A stretch of DNA of 64,000 nt, taken from the NCBI GenBank assembly GCA_963717695.1, contig CAVQWR010000007.1:620001-684000 (forward strand). Direction: 5' to 3'. The translations under genes and the position numbers were made by a program. This document shows, piece by piece, positions 16,928-23,513 of the stretch. The notes beneath the pieces were generated by a model that saw nothing but the letters and a program-made list of their open reading frames with translations, made no database searches and had not been told where the DNA came from. The stretch is from CAIWHR01 sp963717695. GTDB lineage: Bacteria; Pseudomonadota; Gammaproteobacteria; Burkholderiales; Casimicrobiaceae. Within the stretch, counting starts at the first letter, position 1. Each line of letters opens with the position of its first letter.

Positions 16928-17476
16928 GTGGACGATGACGCCGACAAGGCCCTGGTGGAGCGCTTCCGCAATGGCGACCGGGAAGCCTTCACCGAGCTGA
17001 TCGTGCGCTACCAGAGGCCCATCTACAACGCCGCATTCTGGGTGTTGCGGCGGCCCGAGGACGCGAGCGACGTGGCGCAGATCGTGTTCCTGCGGGTGGC
17101 GGAGCGACTGGACGACTACGATCCCCGGTACAAGTTCTTCAGCTGGATCTACCGTATCGCGGTCAACGAGTCGCTCAATATGCTGCGCCGCGGCAAACGC
17201 GAGGAGCAGCTCGACGACGACGCCGATTTTGCGGGCTCGCCGCACGACGATCCCGAGCGCCGGCTGGGCGCCGTCGAGCTTTCGGCACAGCTCCGGGCGG
17301 CGCTGCTGCGGCTCCCGACGGCCGCCCGCATGGTGATTTCGCTGCGTCACTTTTCCGACTGCAGCTACGAGGAAATCGGGCAGATTCTGGATATCGACGA
17401 AAAGACGGTGAAGTCGCGGCTCTACGAAGCTCGTCAGCGCCTTCGCGAAATGCTGAAAGATCTTCGCCCCGAATGA
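16928..17476 (+). CDS. ECF-type RNA polymerase sigma factor
   Basis: A 182-residue sigma factor. Sigma2: FTELIVRYQRPIYNAAFWVL and EDASDVAQIVFLRVAERLDD, with FFSWIYRIAVNESLNMLRR. Sigma4: LRAALLRLPTAARMVISLRH and CSYEEIGQILDIDEKTVKSR. No extra C-terminal domain. It directs RNA polymerase to a stress- or envelope-type regulon, which is unknown here. The membrane protein at 17667 has an anti-sigma-like N-terminus and is the probable partner. RBS CAGGGG upstream of GTG/ATG region supports the start at 16928. Confidence 0.88.
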   Translation: MDDDADKALVERFRNGDREAFTELIVRYQRPIYNAAFWVLRRPEDASDVAQIVFLRVAERLDDYDPRYKFFSWIYRIAVNESLNMLRRGKREEQLDDDADFAGSPHDDPERRLGAVELSAQLRAALLRLPTAARMVISLRHFSDCSYEEIGQILDIDEKTVKSRLYEARQRLREMLKDLRPE

Positions 17477-17575
17477 GCTCTCGCCCATTCGCGGGCGCGG
17501 CCGCGGTGCCTTCCGGACGGTCTGTCGGGTTCGGCCTGGCCAGCCTCCCGCGACCTATTGAAGGGACAATTCCGC

Positions 17576-17610
17576 CCAACTTTTTGCCCCGGCCGGCGTA
17601 ATTGGCACAG
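17576..17610 (+). repeat. 35-bp motif, copy A (upstream of 17667 start)
   Basis: Begins CCAACTTTTTGC and contains CGGCCGGCGTAATTGG, ending CAG. It matches copy B (17909-17943) at 29 of 35 positions and lies 56 bp upstream of the ATG at 17667. It is in the non-coding leader, so the resemblance to a segment inside the downstream frame suggests a shared regulatory or RNA element rather than coding similarity. Confidence 0.6.
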
Positions 17611-17666
17611 ATACGGGGTGCAGCAGCGAACCCGCGAAATGCAGCAGGACCTTCAGGCAGACCGAC

Positions 17667-19049
17667 ATGAACCAATCTGAACTCACCAAACGCATGCACG
17701 CCGTCCTCGACGGCGAGGCAACCCCGGCCGAAAGCCGCGAGCTCGAGCAATGCTTGGCGGGTGATGCGTCGGCCCGCGCCGAGTTCGACGCACTGCAGCG
17801 GCTGTTCGACGGCCTCGCAGGCATTCCCCAGGGCTATCCTCCGGAGGGCCTGGTGGCGTCGGTCATGGCCAACCTCCCGCAGAGATCGGCGGACGGGGGT
17901 GAATCCGACCAACCTTTTGCATCGGCAGGCGTAATTGGAGCAGCTTCCAAGGAAGCCCGGGGTTTCAACCCGGGGAGATCGGCAACGGTCCCGCGAGTAT
18001 CCCAGACAGGGCCATTTTTCAGGGGTGAGAACATGAGCAACAACCAAAGTGGTTCGTTCAGCAAGCGCAAGGTCTGGATCGGCGCTGGCATCGCCGTCGC
18101 GGGCGTCGTGGTCGCGATGTCGACCGGCGTGATCAATTTCCCGCCCGAAGGTACGAATGCGACAGGCACGATCGTCCCGGCGCAGCGCTATCGCGCCGCG
18201 CAGCCGACGTCCGATGACGTCAACGTCGGCGGTGCGACAGCCGGGTCGGGACAGGCGACCTCGACGATTCCTGGTAGCGCGGCCGATGCGGCCCGCGGTG
18301 GTGATGCAGCACGTGGCGGCGATGCGGCCCGCGGTGGTGATGCGGCGCGTGGCGGCGACGCGGCTCGTGGCGGTGATGCGGCCCGTGGCGGTGACGCAGC
18401 CCGCGGTAGCGATGCAGCCCGTGGTAGCGATGCGGCCCGCGGTGGTGATGCGGCCCGTGGCGGTGACGCAGCCCGTGGCGGTGACGCAGCCCGCGGTAGC
18501 GATGCAGCCCGTGGTAGCGATGCGGCCCGTGGTAGCGATGCGGCCCGTGGTAGCGATGCGGCCCGTGGTAGCGATGCGGCCCGTGGCGGTGATGCAGCCC
18601 GCGGCGGTGATGCGGCCCGAGGCGGTGACGCGGCTCGTGGCAGTGCGGCGGCCCGTGGCGGTGACGCGGCTCGCGGTAGCGATGCAGCCCGTGGCGGTGA
18701 CGCGGCTCGCGGTAGCGATGCAGCCCGTGGCGGTGATGCAGCCCGAGGCGGTGACGCGGCCCGTGGCAGTGCGGCGGCCCGTGGCGGTGACGCGGCTCGC
18801 GGTAGCGATGCAGCCCGTGGTAGCGACGCAGCCCGTGGTAGCGACGCAGCCCGTGGTAGCGACGCAGCCCGTGGTAGCGACGCAGCCCGTGGTAGCGACG
18901 CAGCCCGTGGTAGCGACGCAGCCCGTGGTAGCGACGCAGCCCGTGGTAGCGACGCAGCCCGTGGTAGCGACGCAGCCCGTGGTAGCGACGCAGCCCGTGG
19001 TAGCGACGCGGCCCGTGGTAGCGACGCGGCCCGTGGTAGCCAGAATTGA
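17667..19049 (+). CDS. Anti-sigma-like membrane protein with 42 hexapeptide repeats
   Basis: A 460-residue frame. Residues 1-75 (LTKRMHAVLDGEATPAESRE, LEQCLAGDASARAEFDALQR) look like the cytoplasmic domain of ECF anti-sigma factors (no zinc motif). About residues 75-122 look like non-coding leader translated through: they contain regulatory motif copy B and end at a second good start (MSNNQSGSFSKRK at 18033, RBS GGGGTGAG). A transmembrane helix (VWIGAGIAVAGVVVAMSTGV) follows, then a linker and 42 D-A-A-R-G-(G/S) repeats, ending Q-N. It may be one fused protein or two genes (anti-sigma, and repeat protein from 18033) joined by loss of a stop. The repeat tail would be extracytoplasmic. Confidence 0.65.
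   Translation: MNQSELTKRMHAVLDGEATPAESRELEQCLAGDASARAEFDALQRLFDGLAGIPQGYPPEGLVASVMANLPQRSADGGESDQPFASAGVIGAASKEARGFNPGRSATVPRVSQTGPFFRGENMSNNQSGSFSKRKVWIGAGIAVAGVVVAMSTGVINFPPEGTNATGTIVPAQRYRAAQPTSDDVNVGGATAGSGQATSTIPGSAADAARGGDAARGGDAARGGDAARGGDAARGGDAARGGDAARGSDAARGSDAARGGDAARGGDAARGGDAARGSDAARGSDAARGSDAARGSDAARGSDAARGGDAARGGDAARGGDAARGSAAARGGDAARGSDAARGGDAARGSDAARGGDAARGGDAARGSAAARGGDAARGSDAARGSDAARGSDAARGSDAARGSDAARGSDAARGSDAARGSDAARGSDAARGSDAARGSDAARGSDAARGSDAARGSQN
17909..17943 (+). repeat. 35-bp motif, copy B (inside the 17667 frame, upstream of 18033)
   Basis: CCAACCTTTTGC ... CGGCAGGCGTAATTGG ... CAG, 29/35 identical to copy A. It precedes a GC-rich hairpin (GCCCGGGG-TTTCAA-CCCGGG) and lies 89 bp before the alternative start at 18033. 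Confidence 0.6.
18285..19040 (+). repeat. 18-bp coding tandem repeat, 42 units
   Basis: 756 bp, exactly 42 x 18 bp, coding D-A-A-R-G-G or D-A-A-R-G-S (two units begin with Ala). The first two thirds vary by synonymous and G/S changes in blocks (for example the mixed segment around units 20-28 looks like a duplicated block); the last third is made of nearly identical copies of GTAGCGACGCAGCCCGTG, a sign of recent expansion. Every unit has one acidic and one basic residue, so the tail is charge-balanced and probably disordered. Confidence 0.95.
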
Positions 19050-19091
19050 TGGCTGAAATCCGCTAGTCTCGCGCAATCCGAACAGCACGCG

Positions 19092-19122
19092 ACCGCCGGC
19101 CTAATGGCCGGCGGTTTGCGTT
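19092..19122 (+). terminator. Rho-independent terminator after the repeat gene
   Basis: Stem ACCGCCGGCC / GGCCGGCGGT with loop TAAT and a T-rich tail (TTGCGTTT), 42 bp after the stop codon. It separates the sigma/anti-sigma unit from the next gene. Confidence 0.8.
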
Positions 19123-19175
19123 TGGGCGCCGTTCCCTTATGCTGCGCCTGTTCGTCATGTCGGGGGGATGACTGA

Positions 19176-22115
19176 ATGCGTCGTTATGTCTGGTGCCTGT
19201 TGTTGGCTTTGGTGGCGACTGCAGCAGCAGCCGACGATGAAAGTCCTCTCGGCATTTCCTTCATTACGACAAAGGATCTCCGGCTCTATTACCACGATTA
19301 TCTGAGCTATCTCGCGCCGTATACAGTGCGCACGTTCACCAATTCGCTCGAGTGGCAGCGCCGGAACCTCGGTTGGGTGCCATCCGAGCCCACCAACGTC
19401 CTGCTTCAGGATTTCGCGGACTACGGCAATACCTTCGCGTATGCCGCGCCCCACAGCCTGCTCGTGGTCGAGGTTTCGCCGCTTTCGCGCGCATTCGAGA
19501 CAAGCCCGGCCAGCGAGCGGATGTATTCGACGATGAATCACGAGTTGATTCACGTCGTGCAGAGCGACCTCGCCTCCGACGAGGATCGCCGGTGGCGGGA
19601 GATCTTTCTCGGCAAGGTCCGCGCCCGCTCGCAGAACCCCGAATCCCTGCTCTACAGCTATCTCACGATTCCGCGCTTCACGGCCCCGCGGTGGTACCTC
19701 GAAGGAGGTGCGGTGTTCTTCGAGACGTGGATGGGAGGCGGCCTGGGCCGTGCGCAGGCCGGTTACGATGAGATGGTCTTCCGGGCAATGGTGCGCGACG
19801 ACGCCCATTTCTACGATCCGCTTGGGCTCGCCTCCCGAGGGAGTCGGGTCGATTTCCAGACCGGGATCAACGCTTACCTCTACGGGGAGCGCTTCTTCAC
19901 GTGGCTTGCCTACATCTACTCGCCGGAGAAGGTTGTGGCCTGGCTCCGGCGCGACGAAGGCAGCGCCCGCAACTGGTCCGACCAGTTCGAGCAGGTGTTC
20001 GGCCTGCCGGTCGACGAGGCCTGGCAGAAATGGATCGCGTTCGAGCACGAATTCCAGCGCCGGAATCTGGCCGAGGTGCGGAAGTTTCCGATCACCCAGC
20101 AGCGTCGGTTGATCGGCACCGCGCTGGGCTCGGTCTCGCGGATGTACTACGACGAGGCCACTGGCACACTGTACGGTGCGTTTCGTTACCAGGGCGTCGT
20201 CGCACACGTGGGTGCGTTGAACACGCGGGACGGCAGCGTCCGGCGGCTCGCGGACATCAAGGGAGCCATGGCCTACGATGTCACATCCTTTGCCTACGAT
20301 CCGGCCAGCGGAACGGCGTTCTTCACGACTGACAACCTCGCCCTGCGGGACCTGATGGCGGTGGACGTCAAGACTGGCGAGGAGCGGCTGCTGCTCAAGG
20401 ATGCGCGGATCGGCCAGATGGTCGTGAACCCGGTCGATCGCTCGCTGATCGGGGTGCGCCATCACGACGGCATCGCGTCGCTGGTCCGCATTCCGTATCC
20501 GTACACCGAGTGGACCGAGGTGTACAAATTTCCCTACGAGTACGTGCCCACCGATCTCGACATCTCTCGGGATGGGCGATACCTGTCGGCGACGGTCAGC
20601 GAGGTGACGGGCGACCAGTTCGTCCGCGTGTGGGAACTCGACAAGATCCTCGCAGGCAACGTGAAGCCACTGTCCGAATTCGGCTTCGGACAATCGGTCC
20701 CCGAGGGCTTCGTGTTCTCCCCGGATGGCCGCTACCTCTACGGCAGCAGTTACTACACCGGCGTATCCAACATCTACCGCTACGAAGTGGCCACCGGCGC
20801 GGTCGAGGCCGTCTCGAACGCCGAAACCGGCTTCTTCCGTCCCGTGCCGCTTTCCGACGGTCGCCTCGTAGTCCTCGATTACACCGGGGACGGCTTCCTA
20901 CCGGTGATCATCGAGCCGAAGCTGCTCAAGGATTTGAGTGCGATCACGTTCCTGGGCGCAGAGGTGGCCGAGAAGTATCCCGTGGTCAAGACGTGGCAGG
21001 TGCCACCCCCGAGCACTGTCGATGAGGAAAAACTGATCACGGCCAGAGGTCCGTATGTTCCGTGGAAGACCGTCGGCCTCGCCAACGCCTATCCGGTCGT
21101 GCAGGGCTACAAGAACACCGCCGCGCTCGGGTACCAGTTCAACTTCGAAGATCCGCTTCAGTTTTCATACCTCGGCATAACTGCAGCCTACTCGCCCGAC
21201 AACAATCTGCCGAGCGACCAGCGCGGTCACATCGACATCACCGGCCGCTACGAATTCTGGCACGGCGAGCTATCCTGGAACCGGTCGGATTTCTATGACC
21301 TGTTCGGACCCACCAAGCGCAGCCGAAAGGGCTACGCCGCCAAGATAGGTTACGACTATCCGCTGATCTACGATCTGCCGCGAAAGCTGGAGGCCAAGAT
21401 CGACTTCGCCTACTACGACCAGATCGACACCTTGCCGAACGCCCAGAACGTCGAGACCAACTTCACGCGGCTCGTCACCGGCCAGGCCGGACTTTTTTAC
21501 ACCGACGTGCAGCGCTCGGTGGGCGCGATCGACGATGAGAAGGGAATGGCGTGGAAACTGGTCTACCAGGGGAATCGGGTGAACGGCCAGGTGACCCCTC
21601 AGCTGTTCGGCAATCTCGATCTCGGTACGCCACTGCCGATCCCGCACTCGTCGCTGTGGTCGCGCACCTATGCGGGCGCCGCCAACGGCGACTACAACAC
21701 GACGGTCGCGAACTTCTACTTCGGCGGTTTTGGCAACAATTACGTCGACGACGGTACGATCCAGCGCTATCGCGAATACTATTCGATGCCGGGATTCGGG
21801 CTGCAGGAGATCAGCGCGCTCAAGTTCGTCAAGGAAATGGTCGAATGGGAGGTGCCGCCCGTCGTATTCGAGGATGTGGGAACGCCCAGCTTCTATCTGA
21901 CGTGGCTCCGCCCGTCAGTTTTCGCTGCGGAACTCTGGACCGAGCCCACGAGCGCGTCATTGCGCAAGAACTACACGAGCATCGGTACGCAGGGAGACCT
22001 GCGTTTCACGGTCCTGCACCGATACGACATGACGCTGTCGGTCGGCTTTGCGGCCGGTTTCCAGGGTTCCCAGCGTGCGGGCACCGAGTGGATGGTTTCG
22101 CTGAAGATCATGTAG
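19176..22115 (+). CDS. Exported metalloprotease-like / beta-propeller / outer-membrane barrel fusion
   Basis: A 979-residue protein with signal peptide (MRRYVWCLLLALVATAAAA). About residues 20-290 are a peptidase-MA-like domain with a zinc motif MNHELIHVVQ (H-E-x-x-H) and a downstream Glu in RWYLEGGAVFFE. About 300-630 are WD40/TolB-like blades (DGSVRRLADIKGAMAYDVTS, VFSPDGRYLYGSSYYTGVSN). About 640-979 have alternating, aromatic-rich strands (GRYEFWHGELSWNRSDFYDL) and end in a hydrophobic final strand, as in outer-membrane barrels. This suggests a barrel-anchored protease with a propeller domain on one side of the outer membrane. Substrate unknown. SD-like GGGGGG lies 10 bp upstream. Confidence 0.75.
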   Translation: MRRYVWCLLLALVATAAAADDESPLGISFITTKDLRLYYHDYLSYLAPYTVRTFTNSLEWQRRNLGWVPSEPTNVLLQDFADYGNTFAYAAPHSLLVVEVSPLSRAFETSPASERMYSTMNHELIHVVQSDLASDEDRRWREIFLGKVRARSQNPESLLYSYLTIPRFTAPRWYLEGGAVFFETWMGGGLGRAQAGYDEMVFRAMVRDDAHFYDPLGLASRGSRVDFQTGINAYLYGERFFTWLAYIYSPEKVVAWLRRDEGSARNWSDQFEQVFGLPVDEAWQKWIAFEHEFQRRNLAEVRKFPITQQRRLIGTALGSVSRMYYDEATGTLYGAFRYQGVVAHVGALNTRDGSVRRLADIKGAMAYDVTSFAYDPASGTAFFTTDNLALRDLMAVDVKTGEERLLLKDARIGQMVVNPVDRSLIGVRHHDGIASLVRIPYPYTEWTEVYKFPYEYVPTDLDISRDGRYLSATVSEVTGDQFVRVWELDKILAGNVKPLSEFGFGQSVPEGFVFSPDGRYLYGSSYYTGVSNIYRYEVATGAVEAVSNAETGFFRPVPLSDGRLVVLDYTGDGFLPVIIEPKLLKDLSAITFLGAEVAEKYPVVKTWQVPPPSTVDEEKLITARGPYVPWKTVGLANAYPVVQGYKNTAALGYQFNFEDPLQFSYLGITAAYSPDNNLPSDQRGHIDITGRYEFWHGELSWNRSDFYDLFGPTKRSRKGYAAKIGYDYPLIYDLPRKLEAKIDFAYYDQIDTLPNAQNVETNFTRLVTGQAGLFYTDVQRSVGAIDDEKGMAWKLVYQGNRVNGQVTPQLFGNLDLGTPLPIPHSSLWSRTYAGAANGDYNTTVANFYFGGFGNNYVDDGTIQRYREYYSMPGFGLQEISALKFVKEMVEWEVPPVVFEDVGTPSFYLTWLRPSVFAAELWTEPTSASLRKNYTSIGTQGDLRFTVLHRYDMTLSVGFAAGFQGSQRAGTEWMVSLKIM

Positions 22116-22116
22116 G

Positions 22117-22428
22117 CATGAGCGCGCGGGGCGAAGCCCAGGCCCGAAGGGCGCGTCTGCGAGCGATTGCCAGCGGCCGACGGCACGAAGCGCCGAATTG
22201 CGACGTCCGTGCGGAGGCCGCATGAGCGCGCGGGGCGAAGCCCAGGCCCGAAGGGCGCGTCTGCGAGCGATTGCCAGCGGCCGACGGCACGAAGCGCCGA
22301 ATTGCGACGTCCGTGCGGAGGCCGCATGAGCGCGCGGGGCGAAGCCCAGGCCCGAAGGGCGCGTCTGCGAGCGATTGCCAGCGGCGGACGGCACGAAGCG
22401 CCGAATTGCGACGTCCGTGCGAAGGCCG
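22117..22428 (+). repeat. Three 104-bp tandem repeats with coupled micro-ORFs
   Basis: Three head-to-tail copies start at 22117, 22221 and 22325; a fourth begins at 22429 but diverges after 7 bp. They are nearly identical. Each copy has a hairpin GGGC-GAA-GCCC and encodes a 35-residue frame (MSARGEAQARRARLRAIASG ... ending AEAA or AKAA), at 22118-22225, 22222-22329 and 22326-22433. Each stop overlaps the next start as ATGA; the last one overlaps a 15-residue frame (22430-22477) that runs into the PrsW start. The unit is not a multiple of three, so the coupling exists only through the overlaps. May equally be a non-coding intergenic repeat. Confidence 0.85.
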
Positions 22429-22466
22429 CATGAGCAAGCCGGCCCCCGCTGTGCAGACCGAACGAC

Positions 22467-23483
22467 ATGTCGACTGAATTTCTGCTGCATGTCGCGGTGG
22501 GGACGGCGCCCGTCGTCTGCTTCCTCGTGACGCTGGTCTACCTCGACAGCTACAAGCTCGTGTCCATGCGGGCGGTCATCGCGGTGGTGGCGGCCGGCGT
22601 CGGAGTCGCCGGCGCCTGCTATTTCGTGAATGGCTGGCTGATCGGCGCCACCGGGCTAGACGTCGGCATGTACACGCGCTTCGCCGGGCCGGTCGTCGAG
22701 GAATTCGGCAAGGCGCTCGTCATCGTGGTCCTCATGCGCACGCACCGCATCGGGTTCCTGGTCGATGCCGCGATCTTCGGCTTCGCGGTGGGCACCGGCT
22801 TCGCGGTCGTGGAAAACGTCTTCTACCAGCATCTCATTCCGGACGCGGGGCTCGGCACGTGGATCGTGCGCGGCTTCGGCACCGCGATCATGCACGGCGG
22901 CGCGACCGCGATCTTCGCGATGATGGGACTCGCGATGCTTGAGCGGAAGCCCGCACAGTGGCTGATCGCGCTCCTCCCCGGATACGCGATTGCCGTGGCG
23001 CTGCACGCGGGCTTCAATCACATGTACGGCTCGCCGCGGCTCTCGACGCTCGCGGTCCTCGTCGTGCTGCCGCCGCTGCTTTACTGGGTGTTCCAGCGCA
23101 GCGACCGCGCCGTCGCCAGCTGGCTGGGGGAAGGATTCGACGCCGATTCGCAGATGCTGGAGTCGATCCATTCGGGCCGCTTTGCCGATTCCCCGGCCGG
23201 CCAGTATCTCGCGACGCTGAAGGAGCGCTTCCACGGACCGGTCGTCGCCGATCTGCTCTGCTACATCAGGCTTTACACGGAGCTCGCGCTCCGCGCAAAG
23301 GGCATCCTGATGATGCGAGAGAACGGGTTCGAGGTCGCGGTCGACGACGAGACGCGATCGAAGTTCGCGGAGCTCCGCTATCTGCAGGACAGCATGGGCA
23401 AGACCGGCATGCTCGCCATTCACCCGCTGCTGCACATGAGCCAGAAGGACCTCTGGCAACTCTACATGCTCGGCAGCAAGTGA
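22467..23483 (+). CDS. PrsW-family intramembrane metalloprotease
   Basis: A 338-residue membrane protein. Several transmembrane helices cover residues 1-215; the conserved motifs are GPVVEEFGKALVI (E-E-x-x-K), FAVGTGFAVVENVFYQH (E-N-x-x-Y), IMHGGATAI and LHAGFNHMYG. The C-terminal 120 residues are cytoplasmic and helical. In Bacillus, PrsW makes the first cut in an anti-sigma factor (RsiW). The ECF sigma factor and its anti-sigma-like protein lie 3-5 kb upstream on the same strand, so it may act on that protein; this is inference. Start ATG at 22467 lies within the last micro-ORF. Confidence 0.85.
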   Translation: MSTEFLLHVAVGTAPVVCFLVTLVYLDSYKLVSMRAVIAVVAAGVGVAGACYFVNGWLIGATGLDVGMYTRFAGPVVEEFGKALVIVVLMRTHRIGFLVDAAIFGFAVGTGFAVVENVFYQHLIPDAGLGTWIVRGFGTAIMHGGATAIFAMMGLAMLERKPAQWLIALLPGYAIAVALHAGFNHMYGSPRLSTLAVLVVLPPLLYWVFQRSDRAVASWLGEGFDADSQMLESIHSGRFADSPAGQYLATLKERFHGPVVADLLCYIRLYTELALRAKGILMMRENGFEVAVDDETRSKFAELRYLQDSMGKTGMLAIHPLLHMSQKDLWQLYMLGSK

Positions 23484-23513
23484 GCCTCGGAGCTCGCGCG
23501 GCGCGGGCCGGCC

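Noticed and set aside
17598..17625. Sigma-54 promoter at motif copy A (TTGGCAC)
   Set aside because: The -24-like TGGCAC lacks a GC element at the required distance; the next TGCA is about 4-5 bases too far, and copy B has TGGAGC.
17944..18032. Riboswitch in the segment before 18033
   Set aside because: There is a GC hairpin but I could not match any known riboswitch core (c-di-GMP, cobalamin, SAM).
18285..19040. Possible CRISPR array
   Set aside because: Units are contiguous 18-mers without spacers, in coding frame, and no cas genes are near. The same holds for the 104-bp repeats at 22117.
17175..19088. 637-codon minus-strand frame (A-T-T-G-C-V repeats) opposite the repeat gene
   Set aside because: The 18-bp repeat keeps several frames open on both strands; the plus-strand frame has a signal of real domains (anti-sigma, membrane helix) and an operon context.
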